In this document: piece by piece, positions 1 to 10,085 of the stretch
Position numbering within the stretch: position 1 is the stretch's first letter
Layout of the letters: each line of letters starts with the position of its first letter
NCBI GenBank assembly: GCA_949358305.1
Contig: OX442315.1
Span: 2,728,001 to 2,792,000, forward strand
Direction of reading: 5' to 3'
Length of the DNA: 64,000 nt
From: Strigamia acuminata
Lineage: Eukaryota > Arthropoda > Chilopoda > Geophilomorpha > Linotaeniidae
The notes under the pieces: generated by a model
Database searches by the model: none
The model's input: only the letters and a program-made list of their open reading frames with translations
What the model was told of the DNA's origin: nothing
Position numbers and translations under genes: made by a program

Positions 1-829
1 CCGTTGATTTTAAATTTTGGAAAAAACGATCTTTTTGGGTTGATTTATAAGAAAAAGTTGGAAAAAATGGTTGAATAATAAAGGAGGACAAAATAGCAGG
101 TTGCAGTGGTTTGGGTCAAAATTGAATTGGCTGGATTGGCGTTGGGTTTAGGTTAACTTTTGGGTTTGATTGTGTTTGGGTATTGGCCAGATTGGCATTG
201 GTTTTGGTTTGGTGTGGTTTGGGTTTGGGTTGCATTATTATGGGTTTGGTTTAGTTTTGCAAAAAGTTATTTTATGATTTGGTTGTATACATTTGTCTGA
301 TCTATGGCTTTGGCTATGTGGGTGAACAGCTAGTATTTATTAAAATGCACCTTATTAAAAAATATTTTGTTCTATCACACAAATAAGAACTAGTTTTTTT
401 GCATCACATTTTAAAATTGGTTGGATATAACTATAACCTAATATGGTGGATAGGAAGTCACGTGACTATTTAAATAATTGCAAAATTGCAAAGTTATGAG
501 ATTGTTTTTGAAACTAATTATTAATCACAATTTGTGATGGCCACTTGGATTGAGTTTGGCTGCTGCCATTTTTGCCAAAATAGCAAAACTACCTTTGATT
601 TTGTGATTGTGTATTTTTTCTGTTTTGTGTTTTTGCAATTATGCACATGATTGGTGGAACTGATATCATGTGACAAATCCAAAAGTGCAAAATTGCTAAA
701 GTTGCAAAATTACAAAATTGCTTAATTAATGAAACCCCCTATTGTGTATTTACAATTAATTAAATTCAATGCTGTAATCTACTTGTATTTGGTGCACACA
801 AGGTGCTTTATTTAACTGCACTCACCATC
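1..829. other. AT-rich, low-complexity DNA without a gene
   Basis: No convincing coding frame is seen. About 100-270 is strongly T/G-biased on the plus strand, with repeated TGGGTTTGG-like words; about 640-720 has short repeats of GCAAAATTGC type. Nothing here matches a family I recognise. Confidence 0.6.
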
Positions 830-1085
830 CTTCTTAATAATAATAATGGTAATAATAAACAACTCACCAGAATATATCATTATTAGAAAGCAAAAGAGGA
901 CTTTAAAACGTTACCTCCACAGTCCAAACGTACAGTACCTATCATAAGTCTCAACTGCCGAGATAAAATAAACTCTGCTCTTCAATTTTGTAAACAAAGT
1001 GTACATGGTGACAGTACATATGACAACGGAATGCCAATCAATTAGCGCAGACAAACAAAGCCACAGGAAATGGCAGGTGGTGGTA
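830..1085. repeat. Diverged duplicate of the 7310-7535 segment
   Basis: This stretch has an AATAATAATGGTAATAATAA run and the words AACAAAGTG and GTACATATGACAACGGAA, followed by CCAATCAATTA. The same words recur in the same order at 7310-7535, next to the CPSF30-like gene. The two look like a duplicated segment; the first copy lacks the gene. Confidence 0.6.
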
Positions 1086-1117
1086 CTGAAAAGCACCACC
1101 ACCTGAACGACTAACAA

Positions 1118-2364
1118 GGTCAGAACATTTTCAAGAATTACGTGACAGCATGGTCATACGCAGGGCAACATAGGAACAAGATGCATTACCCTAGGGTTTG
1201 GTGACCCTTAATCCGTTGTCTAGGAGTCAGAGACCCCTCTTGGGCACGCCACACAGGGGGGAAATCCTGTAATGCTTTATTATTCAGCCATATTTACCTC
1301 GGAGATATGTCTCCTCTACGGCTACCATCCATCTTTGAACGGCCTTGTCGAAAGTGTTATTCAGACTTTAGTACAGAAACTCCGCAAAGCAGAGGGCAAT
1401 GGTGCCAGGGTCGGATTTAAGTTGCGAGGGCGTCATGAGCAGGTAGGGTAAAAATGTGCTCGAACAGGTGTGCGTGCTCAACAACATTATACAGTCAACC
1501 TCGCATTTCTCGCTGTTCGAGTTGGTGCACAGCTTTGTGCTGGGTTTTAATGAAATTGAGTGAATGCGACGCGGTGATGAGGGACCATCACATCACTCTC
1601 TTAAGGCGTGCGAGGTCATATGATTCAGACTTTGACTACATAATTGGCTCATCCTCACCTTGTGACCAATCGGGAAGCAGGTTGGAAAAGACCCATTAGA
1701 GGCCTGTTTCTTTGTATTTTACGTAGGTATGTTTATGTTCAACTTTCACTGCAAAAAAAATGAGATTTCCATGTGGAAAGTCATGTTGAAATATAATGTG
1801 TAAAAGTAAACTTTCAACATTGTGGAAATATGTATATTTGTGTTCGACGACTCGCCTCGTACCCCTTGGCGACTGACAGAGTTCACTTGTTTTTCAAATG
1901 AGTGTCAAATTGGAAGCCATTTCCAAAGTCCAGCAAAAGATATTGCAGCATTTGATGTTAGGAGCTGAAAGACATTTTAGTAACAAAAACAATTTTTGGG
2001 CGCTGAAATAAGCCAAAACAAACTGAACCAGATCACGTTAACCAGGATTAATTTACATATCTGAAGTTCTAACCTGCTGAAAGCTCCAGTAGGTTGTATT
2101 GGAGGTTATGTAGTAGTACAACACACACTTTTCAAACATTACAATTTAATTTGACGTTTTTAAACTATATACATGAGTGGATTCACTATTCACTTCTCCA
2201 AATTTTATCAGTGTTTTATACAGTATATGTATCATTTTAAAACAATGACAATTAGCAAAATTGTGGCCTGTGGGGAAAAAGCTGCATCCATTATCTGTGC
2301 GTCATTCCTCTCCTAGCAGGGTTCCAACCCAAAGGGTTTATACACATTTTTTATTTATTTCAAC
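1118..2364. other. No recognisable gene
   Basis: Open frames here (for example 1454-1699 plus) are short and have no family signature. The left part is GC-richer (CCCTAGGGTTTGG, CACACAGGGGGG) than its surroundings and may be old repeat DNA. The right part is plain AT-rich flank of the channel gene fragment. Confidence 0.5.
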
Positions 2365-2739
2365 TCATATTTTCATCCTTTTAATGCGCAATCCAATTTT
2401 TTTTACAGTATTCAAAACAAAATCGAATATACTCAGCATCGAGATGCCAATGAAATAACCCACATTGCTCAATATGTCAGCCGTGAGTGAAGTAAAAGGA
2501 TAAGACAAAACTTCAATTACAACTATTTTTGGAGTTTTAATGAAAATATAGACCGTTTTCTCAGTTATTTTAAAATCGGAACTTCCCTGTACAGCTGTCG
2601 TATAAGTGGCTGAATTGCAAGGCCGTTTGCATTTGCACGTATGGCGTTCCATGTAAGCCTCATTCAAGATTTGGTCGTAAAAAGTAGAAACTTCCTCCCA
2701 AGTTGAACAAAAAGGAAGTTCTGCTTTCATGAAAGGCAA
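2365..2739 (-). CDS. DEG/ENaC sodium channel, C-terminal exon (partial)
   Basis: The frame encodes the end of an amiloride-sensitive (DEG/ENaC, pickpocket/ASIC-like) channel, normally a trimeric plasma-membrane Na+ channel. It shows the Cys pattern of the distal extracellular domain (CKCKRPCNSATY), a pre-TM2 strand (YIFIKTPKIVVIEV) and TM2 with the selectivity-filter context (LSNVGYFIGISMLSIFDF, where G-I-S fits the family GxS). It ends at a TGA at 2365. A splice acceptor (CCGTAG on the minus strand, 2740-2741) sets its upstream border. The N-terminal exons lie at 4.19-4.80 kb on the same strand. I could not find exons for most of the extracellular domain between them, so this may be a remnant rather than a working gene. 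Confidence 0.75.
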   Translation of the reverse strand: MPFMKAELPFCSTWEEVSTFYDQILNEAYMERHTCKCKRPCNSATYTTAVQGSSDFKITEKTVYIFIKTPKIVVIEVLSYPFTSLTADILSNVGYFIGISMLSIFDFVLNTVKKIGLRIKRMKI

Positions 2740-2976
2740 CTACGGAAGCAACAAAATAATTATTTTTAAATTTTGTTTGAAAATATAAAAAAAATTATAC
2801 ACATGGATCAAATAAAACCAGCCAAACCGCACACGGTGTCTCAAAAAATGTATACACTGTTCAGCGAATTGGTATAAAAATTGATTAAGAATGCAAATAT
2901 CTCAGAAACGTTAAATAACACTGCCAACAACTAATAATTAATACATATTAAATTGAACAATGTATACCTTTTTATA

Positions 2977-3091
2977 CCTTAGTGACACCCCTTGCATTGT
3001 CAAGGCAGGTTTTATTTGGGCCACCCTGTCTCTACTTTGCTTACACAAGGTGATCCAGAGAACTGATGATTTTGAAAATAAAATTACACTG
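2977..3091. repeat. Interspersed repeat, copy 1
   Basis: About 110 bp match 11371-11480 closely (shared words include CTTGCATTGTCAAGGCAGG and GCTTACACAAGGTGATC). It lies inside the intron-like gap of the channel gene. The family is unknown; only two copies are visible. Confidence 0.65.
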
Positions 3092-4189
3092 TAGCTAATA
3101 ATTAACTTTTTTTTAACTAAAACCATTGTACAGTTTGAAATACCATTTGTTTGTCTGGAAAATTATATTACTTGCATGCGTTCATTGCTCCGTGACCACT
3201 GAAATGGCGTTAGTTGAGGTACTTGTATTGCTATCCCCAACAATGACTACTCTAGTCGAAATCGTGGCTAAAAAATAAGTGTATAAAAATATTTACCAGT
3301 CTTTCTGGCTCATCCGAGTGAAATGGTTTTCTATATATAAAAATGGCATTTCAAACTCTGATATGGTTTAAGTTTCAAATGAACATTTGAATTGATTAAA
3401 GGGTTTCAAAAGCATCAGGTTTCTCTGGTCACTCTGTACTATAAACTTATCATACCACGCAAGTCATATTTGTATGAAGAAGTATACTGTATTATCCATG
3501 CATGAATTTATGCAATTGGTGACATTGTCTTTGGACCAGCACGGATTGCAGTTTGTATTGATGTTCTGAAACTGAGTAAAATATTGCATTTAATTTCAGC
3601 AATCGTTTATTCAGAAATTTGTGGATTAAATGCTTTATAAATATCATGAGTTTTGGATTTGTCAATTGAAAGCACTCTCATTTCTCTGTAAAGCACTCTC
3701 ACTTCCCTGTAAAGCACACTCACTTCCCTGTAAAGCACACTCACTTCTCTGTAAAGCACACTCACTTCTCTGTAAAGCACTCTCACTTCTCTGTAAAGCT
3801 CCCTCACTTCTATCTAAAGCACTCGCTTTACTGTAAAGAATTCTGACTTTTACTTTTATTACTGTTTCTACGACTTAGCTGCTTTCTATAACTCTGGACA
3901 TGAAAACACTTTGCTAATGTCAATGTGTTATAAGATTTACCTCAGTAATTCTGAAAAAAAGGTAATTCAACATTTGTCGACCAAGTTTCATATTTTGCAG
4001 ATTGTATTCATACACCACTTTAGATGAAAGAAATATCTGAAACAAAAAAAAATTGACAAACCGCATCAATATCAATTTCTTCTAATCACAAAATAACCTG
4101 AGCCAATGCTGAGGCGTTCATCTTTGGAAAAACTAAGTACGACTGCCAATAATCAGTTCCGGTAAAACGATAAACATTATCTAAACAGC
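3092..4189. other. Intron-like DNA of the channel gene
   Basis: Apart from the minisatellite at 3668-3835 nothing recognisable was found. Exons for the missing DEG/ENaC extracellular domain would be expected here on the minus strand, but I could not identify any. Confidence 0.45.
3668..3835. repeat. 21-bp minisatellite, about 8 units
   Basis: Units of the form CTCTGTAAAGCACACTCACTT repeat head to tail with a few substitutions (CCCTG/CTCTG, CACACT/CACTCT). Because 21 is a multiple of 3, both strands give false repetitive ORFs. The tract lies between the two channel-gene fragments and is presumably intronic. Confidence 0.85.
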
Positions 4190-4803
4190 AAAAACAAATC
4201 TAAAATTCCCATTTGCCAACATTTATTTTCAAATTCAATCCTACCATTAACGAATTTGTAGCAACGACCCTCAACCATGTCGATGGGAACTCCCACTGCC
4301 CTGCCTTCAACACATTTGTCGCTAATTGCTTCGAAGCACTGAAATATATTACAATATTATGTACACGTATTACGGCACGAGACTCGAATACCTTTTGCCC
4401 AATCATTGAACCATCCAAATCGTTTTCCTTCCACGATTCAAAATTAAAAGAAAAGTTGGAGTTTCCTTTTTTTAATTCCTCAACAACATTGTGGATAAAT
4501 TCATTGGGGCAAACAACGATTGTAGGAAAAGTGTAATTATCAATATTGTATTCCATGACAACAACAGTGCTGATTGGTTGCAGCAAATAGCGATTTAAAC
4601 AGTTTGATACTTGCCAGCCGCACACGAGAATGGAAAGAAAACACAAGCTAACACGAATTGCTTGAAATGCAACTTTATACGGTTTAGTTAGCCAACGTGC
4701 ACGTGTTTGTTTCGTTTCATTTTTCAGTTGAGTTTGCATCCATCCGTAAATATGGTGTGCTGGTGGGCCAGCCATTATTCCTATTAATTCATCACCACAA
4801 CTG
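4190..4803 (-). CDS. DEG/ENaC sodium channel, N-terminal exons (partial)
   Basis: On the minus strand an acceptor (TTTACTTTATAG, AG at 4804-4805) opens an exon 4803..4392. It carries an in-frame Met at 4775, a cytosolic segment, TM1 (VSLCFLSILVCGW) and the post-TM1 family motif (NYTFPTIVVCPNE). A 53-bp intron, 4391..4339 (GTATTC...TTTCAG), follows in phase 0. The next exon runs from 4338 to about 4190 and restores a Cys-rich reading (CFEAISDKC ... ENKCWQ) typical of the start of the extracellular domain. Without the intron the frame also stays open, but the sequence loses family resemblance. The exon's 3' border is uncertain. A retroelement fragment begins within about 30 bp upstream, so any first exon is displaced or lost. 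Confidence 0.7.
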
Positions 4804-4828
4804 CTATAAAGTAAATTTAAAAATATAA

Positions 4829-6034
4829 ATGAGTAAAATTGGGCACCCACACACCGCCCAGTGGCCCTACGGACTTTTTGCCACCCACGGGCTGCCTCGG
4901 GTCCTGGTCACGGACAATGGTCCCCAGTTTAGCTCCGCCAAGATGGGGGAGTTCACCCGGGCCAATCATATTAAGCATCTGTTTTCCCCACCGTACAGCC
5001 CCCAGTCTAACGGTCAGGCTGAGAAAGCTGTGCGGTGGACAAAGGAGCAGCTATCTCTTGCTTCATCCAATAGATGGGATTCGGTCATTCCACGTATCTT
5101 GATGACCCAACACGCCACTCCTTCTAGACTGGACGGGATTTCTCCATCCGTCCGCCTTTTTAACCGCCAAATTGCCGACGTGTGGCATCAGTTGGTGCGG
5201 GCTTGGGCATTCACGACTCCCCTCCATTCATCTGGGGTGGTCTTGCCTTCAGCTTTGCGCCTCCCCATTGGGGCACCTGTTTGGTACCGAGTTTTTCTCG
5301 CGCGGTCGCCCAAATGGGCCAGGGGTTCAGTGATTGCTGTGCGTGGGGAAGTGGTATATGAGATTCGTACTGACTCCGGGGAGATCATCATTATACATTT
5401 AAACCATTTACGTAAATTTCAGGGGGAAACACTCCGCCTCCCCTCTATCTTAACCCCGGCAACCACAACGCCTTTCTCCACGCGCGCCCCACCAGCGGTC
5501 CTCTTACCACCTAATACCTTGGCCCCCCATAGTGGTTTTGCGATAGATTTTGCTATGAGACCCCGGCCTACTGTTTTACCTGTAACTCAGGCGTCCGTTT
5601 CCAGTTCACAAACCTCATCTGCCTTCACCTCACCTCATACTTCAGGGGGAAACTCTTCAGGAAATTTCTCCGCCGAGTTACATCTTTCATCCAGTTCTAT
5701 CCCTCCTAATTCACCTCATGAACTACCATTACTTTCGTCAATTCAACCTTCATCATCATTAGTTAGACTTATATTAGATGCCGATCGTCAAGCTCCTACA
5801 TTTCCGGATCAAATTGTCAGCGGGCCTGGACCATCATCGCAGGTCGCGGCAGTCTCCACACCTTCACCTGCTCTGCTTGATCCGGCTTTGCTTACGCAGC
5901 GTCTGAGTGCCATATTACAGAGATTCCGGGAGCCTCCAGTTCAGCCCACCGGTCCACCGGATGCCACATCGTTGCGCAGATCTGAGAGGCTCAAGCAACT
6001 ACCTGGATACCCGAAACAGAATGTGCCCAAATAG
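4829..6034 (+). pseudogene. Ty3/gypsy integrase C-terminal part, 5'-truncated
   Basis: The frame holds the second half of a retroviral-type integrase core: VTDNGPQF (second catalytic Asp) and SNGQAEKAV (catalytic Glu), spaced D-35-E. A C-terminal domain and a proline/serine-rich tail ending in RRSERLKQLP follow, as in K02A2.6-like gypsy polyproteins. The first catalytic Asp and everything upstream (gag, protease, RT, RNase H, zinc-binding domain) are missing. The Met at 4829 belongs to flanking DNA, so it is not a real start. It is the only LTR-element coding piece here on the plus strand. Confidence 0.85.
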
Positions 6035-7309
6035 TAGGGGGGAAGGGTGTCGTGTACCGACAATGTTTGCTATGTAAGTCATCACATATTATTGTAGCCA
6101 ATAACATTGTACTTAACAATCACTTGGTTGTCAAGTTGACAAACCTGACAACCAAGAGTTCTTTTTATTCTCGAATATTAAAAACCTCAGCCTGACTCAA
6201 AATCTTCTATGATTAACATCTCATAACTGCTGTGCCCAAAGACACAGCATTCCAACTTGGCCCTAAATCTCCAGGCCTAACTCCACAAGTGAACCACACC
6301 ACAGATCTCACAATCCCCCTTTGTGGGTGGACTGAGTAAGAAAAGAGGGAGCTGAGTGGTGTGATGAGAGAGTCAGAGTGTCACCGACCGTGACAGAGAA
6401 GAGACGGACACCGATCGTGACAGAGGAGAGACGGACACCGATCGTGATAACCGTAGAGAGAAGACGTGTTAAGAAGGTCCTGACGCCAGCAAGGGCAACC
6501 GTGCCCTTCGCTGACTCTACTCTCCTCCGCATTCACCACTGTGATGCTCAATAGTATGGTGATGGGCCTGCTACAGCCTTCATGAGCGGCTGCATGGGTC
6601 GTACTCGGGGAAGTTCGACACGGATTTTATGTTTAACCGACCTCGTCATACATGGGGTTCACATCCTGTGTGTGGCAGGTCGGTTGCCGGGTGCGGCGTG
6701 CCATTACGGTACCCCTGCACGCAGGTGACGGTATTCACCAACCCCTAGACAAACGTATTGTCACGTGGCAGAGCGGTATCGTTCACCGGCTAGCTCTGTG
6801 CGCTGTGTTTACCATTTAGTGCAGTAAACCATCCCCAGATGGCGTTGATAATAATTATATTAAGTATATGCACAGATTGATCAACTGCTAAATGGGGGGA
6901 AACAATGTAGAGTCTCTTGTCATTATTTACGTGAGTATGTGTCCCGGACCAGGACAACCAGTCCCCAGGTTACCTTGGCGAAGAGCAGTCTCAAAATTTA
7001 CATTTAAAATTTATCATTGCGACCATGAAGAAGAGAAATGTCTATTGATCCTTTTTGACCTTAACACGTTGATAATAACAACACGTCATTATGTAAAACA
7101 CACTCCTTAATATTGAACCAAAAACCGATTAAATTTTTTTCGCATATTTTGGCTCTCATTTAACCAAATCCAACTATTTTTTATTGAAAACTTCCATGCC
7201 CGGGTGTATATTTAGCTGGCAATTATTTTAGTCTTTACAAAACTATTTTTTCTATTCAGAAATGATATTTACTGTACAATTAATGACATTCACTGTTGTA
7301 ATCAATTTG
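6035..7309 (+). repeat. Polypurine tract and probable 3' LTR of the truncated gypsy element
   Basis: Right after the integrase stop lies TAGGGGGGAAGGG (polypurine tract, about 6035-6047), followed by TGTCGTGTACCG, which looks like an LTR start at 6048. The LTR end cannot be fixed without a second copy. Inside are tandem repeats of an approximately 29-bp unit containing GACGGACACCGATCGTGA (6376-6450). From about 6540 to 7300 there is unassigned DNA. No partner 5' LTR is visible. Confidence 0.5.
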
Positions 7310-7535
7310 GTGAAGACATTGTTAAAAATAATAATAGTAATAATAATAAACCTACCAGAATATCTCACCAATAAAAAGGTGATGACGACTATCAGAACCA
7401 AACTGTCAGTGACAACAGACAAGATGAAATAAATTGTGTTGTGTAATTTTCTAAACAAAGTTCACCTAGTGACGGTACATATGACAACGGAACGCCAATC
7501 AATTAATGCAAACAAACAAACACAGCGGCAATTTC
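7310..7535. repeat. Duplicate of the 830-1085 segment
   Basis: It shares AATAATAATAATAA, CTAAACAAAGTTCACC and GTACATATGACAACGGAA with 830-1085. It abuts the 3' end of the minus-strand CPSF30-like frame and could be that gene's 3' UTR or a flanking repeat. Confidence 0.55.
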
Positions 7536-7552
7536 GTCAACGAATAAAATTC

Positions 7553-7999
7553 CTACAAAAACCACTGACCATTCGGACATTTATCGGCGTAATGACCTTT
7601 AACACGACACTTAAAGCACGTAACTTGACCCAACGGTCGAAACCGCCGCGGCGCTCGAGCCCGCGGACGACAAACGTCTTTTCCACCCGCTTCATTCGAA
7701 TATTTTTGAGTCGTTATTTCGATTTTTCGATGCAGAAATTGACAGGTTTTTCCTTCAGGACAGAACCCGAGTAAATAATTATAACACAAATTATCATTCA
7801 GAAGACATTTTTCGACCTTCGATTCCGGATCAACGTGAAGAAACGGACATTCCTCATTGGCGCACGCATTAAATCGGGAATAGAAGTGACATTCCGGAAT
7901 TTTAGTCACGTCGTATTCGTGTAGAAATTCGCACAAATCGCCCTTTACACAAACACCTCGCAACCAATATTTACAAACAACGTTCTCTGATGTGTCCAT
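7553..7999 (-). CDS. Shortened, intronless CPSF30 (CPSF4)-like zinc-finger protein
   Basis: The 148-aa frame (Met at 7999; a further in-frame ATG at 8041 is unlikely to be the start) matches CPSF30, the RNA-binding zinc-finger subunit of the cleavage and polyadenylation factor. It has three CCCH fingers at about residues 9-27, 37-55 and 72-90 (all C-x7/8-C-x4/5-C-x3-H) and a C-terminal CCHC knuckle at 128-141 (C-x2-C-x4-H-x4-C). Hallmark stretches are WLRGVC, CEFLHEYD, CPFLH and GFCPEG. The canonical protein has five fingers. Finger 1 is absent, and finger 4 is deleted down to a lone Cys at 65. The lack of introns and of the N-terminus suggests a retrocopy, yet the frame is open and the retained zinc ligands are all present. 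Confidence 0.75.
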   Translation of the reverse strand: MDTSENVVCKYWLRGVCVKGDLCEFLHEYDVTKIPECHFYSRFNACANEECPFLHVDPESKVEKCLLNDNLCYNYLLGFCPEGKTCQFLHRKIEITTQKYSNEAGGKDVCRPRARAPRRFRPLGQVTCFKCRVKGHYADKCPNGQWFL

Positions 8000-8173
8000 T
8001 ACGACCTGACAGGTCTTGAGATACATGCAAGATATATACAACGACGTTACTAATTACTGTATACGTTTACGATACGATTTCCCATCGCTATTTTAGGCGA
8101 AAATAAGAAATTGGTGATAGACGAGTAGGATTTTATTTCAGCTTGTAGTACAACACATTTCAATGTAATCCAG

Positions 8174-10085
8174 TTATTCAGTTTTCACATGATTGCCTTC
8201 AACCTAAATATAATGGTTGAGTATTGTGCTTTAATTTCAATTTTACTGTCTAGATTTTTAGATTTACCTTTTTCTGTAATTCGGCCACAGTGGCATTCAT
8301 GTCGGAAATCATTTGGTTTAAAAGCAAGATTTGACTCGCCATTTCCTTCATGCTTTCAAGTTCTCTATCTGAAATATCACACCAATTGAACGTTCTGAAA
8401 ATATGTTTAACAGTAATGCTAAATGTTAAAGTTGCTAAATTTCGTCAACAGATGGCGTTGGCGTTTGGCTTTGTCATCTCGTCAACAGATGGCGATGTCG
8501 TTTGGCTTTGCTAAATTTCGTCAACAGATGGCGTTGGCGTTTGGCTTATTCATCGCCTCGTCATCTGGTTGATCGACTAATTTAGCAATTTTAACATTTA
8601 GTTTAGCCAAACAGCGCGCTACGGATCGGCCGACAATCAGAACGGTCCACACCGGTCACAATACTCAACCGTAATTTCGGAACGACAGTGTGTTGGATGT
8701 AATGTAATTTTCCATTTTGGTGCCGTTTCCGTTCTCGTTTCGTGCTTGGCATAAATACGTTCCCGAATCCGTTACGGCGATTGACGATTCAGAAGACACC
8801 ACTTCCCATTCCTCATCCTCAGTTTTCTTCTTCATCAAGATGTCTTTCGGAGAAGGAAACCCGTTACCTTTACACGTTAATTGCTTCGTTTCTCCCTGTA
8901 AAATGTTTCTATCTTGAATGGCGAAAGTAGTGTCCGCCAGTAACACTTCATTTGTGGAATCTGAGAGTTATAAAAGAAATAAAACACAAATTAGACTATT
9001 TTAGCATTTAAAATGCTTCTTTTGGTTGTATTACTGACAGGGAATGCCAAATCTTCCAATTAGAACATCTGTTTCGTTCCCACAGTTTATAATACATTTG
9101 ATTTCCTTCTCTTTTTCGCCGTTTACAAAATGTAATTCCATGCTTGACCTCGATGTAAACAAGTCATCGTCTTGTCTACCGGGAGAATTGGCACCTCCAA
9201 GCAATCTACCATCCGAATACCAGTTAAAATTCGTTCTTAAATTATAAGTTTTCTGCAAGTGCGAGTAACATTTAAAGTTGACATTGGCTTGCTCGTTTGG
9301 ATAGATCAAATTTTCTGAATTGTTTCTCCATAATCTGTCGTTGTATAACAGGCTGGAAGGTTTTCCTAAAAGTTTGAACAAATTTTCAATCTAAATTTTG
9401 CTAGTTTGTTAGTAAAACTGACCTTTGACGTGGAGATAAAACACTTCGTATTCTTTATCGGTGGTGCAATGGTATTCGCCCGAATCGTACATTTTGACTT
9501 TATCGATTTCTATAACGCACAAATCCGAATCTCGGACTCTGAAGCGTTTGTTGCTATTCTGTCCTCTCTTAATCACCAAACTCTTGCTGTTTGTGTGATT
9601 ATACAATTCGCATTCGGATGTTTTCATTTTTCCGCACGCAAACGACACCGATCCATTTCTTTCCACTTCCAACCAGTGCTTTTCGGCAGTCGCACCTCGA
9701 GAGAGAAATCAAATCATATCAAACAATTAGTAACACGAAAAATGAGTAAGCAGGAAGTGAAGCATTAAGATCTACCGGTGGGGGATCAACCATTTGAACT
9801 GGCACATTTCGGGTGCTAAAGTCAAAGGAGTCACGATCGTATGCCAAACGATTATCGACGTAATATCGCTCTATGTCGCCATGACTCCGCAATCTGGTAC
9901 GATCTGGTGGGAAAAAATACACTTCCGTGTGAACCATAGACTGCCGAATCACCTCAGAACGAGTCCACTTGCCCCCCACAGCCGGAGAACCAGGCGGTGT
10001 GTTTGACAGATTGCTTACCTGTAGCTGTAGTCAAGGCAACTAGTATTGAAATGTTGAGGAAACTCATTTTCAGAATAAAGTTCAT
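8174..10085 (-). CDS. Secreted three-Ig/coiled-coil protein, gene A
   Basis: Six exons with consistent phases: 10085..10019 (signal peptide, MNFILKMSFLNISILVALT), 9695..9423 (Ig1), 9365..9039 (Ig2), 8960..8670 (Ig3), 8368..8268 (coiled coil) and 8203..8174 (VEGNHVKTE, then stop). They sum to 1089 nt, 362 aa. Ig1 has FACG and DSGEYHC; Ig2 has VNFKC, FNWY and EIKC; Ig3 has LTCKGNG and DSGTYLC. The coiled-coil exon is 10 codons longer than in C to F. Donors include GTAAGC, GTCAGT and GTTGAG. A TTTATT at 8132-8137 gives AATAAA on the transcript. No membrane segment or GPI signal is seen, so a secreted, possibly oligomeric protein is inferred. Ligand and role are unknown. An MBD-like insert occupies intron 1. 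Confidence 0.82.
8416..8611. repeat. Short TIR element in intron 4 of gene A
   Basis: Inverted ends CTAAATGTTAAAGTTGC and GCAATTTTAACATTTAG flank three tandem copies of an approximately 40-bp unit containing GTCAACAGATGGCG and GTTTGGCTT. Gene B has a simpler 133-bp relative at the same place (12451-12583). It appears to be a MITE that expanded internally in A. Confidence 0.6.
9748..10010 (-). pseudogene. Methyl-CpG-binding-domain (MBD)-like fragment in intron 1 of gene A
   Basis: Intron 1 of A contains an extra segment that is open on the minus strand over about 85 codons and absent from genes B to F. Its translation follows the MBD pattern: GGKWTRSEVIRQ, then EVYFFPPDRTRLRS, then DIERY and DSFDFS, matching the family order W-xR, DVYYxxPxGxxxRS, and FDF. 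No start codon, promoter or clean splice pair is evident, although GTAGAT after the domain could serve as a donor. It replaced a little of the original intron sequence. Likely a displaced exon or retro-inserted piece of another gene; the assignment is by motif only. Confidence 0.55.

Noticed and set aside
3668-3835. CRISPR-like spaced repeats
   Set aside because: The repeats are directly adjacent with no unique spacers, and the genome is eukaryotic.
3607-3836. Overlapping repetitive ORFs on both strands (LYREVSV / CKAHSLL repeats)
   Set aside because: They are produced by a 21-bp minisatellite whose length is a multiple of 3; no domain and no start or splice context.
4829-4960. Taking the Met at 4829 as the start of an integrase-like host gene
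   Set aside because: The Met and first codons are flanking channel-gene DNA; the fragment lacks the first catalytic Asp and is followed by a PPT and LTR-like start.
8665-8946. Reading each Ig exon as its own small gene ending at the TGA after FRNYG
   Set aside because: That stop lies beyond a donor (ACG|GTTGAG) conserved in all copies, and the next exon continues in matching phase into the coiled coil.
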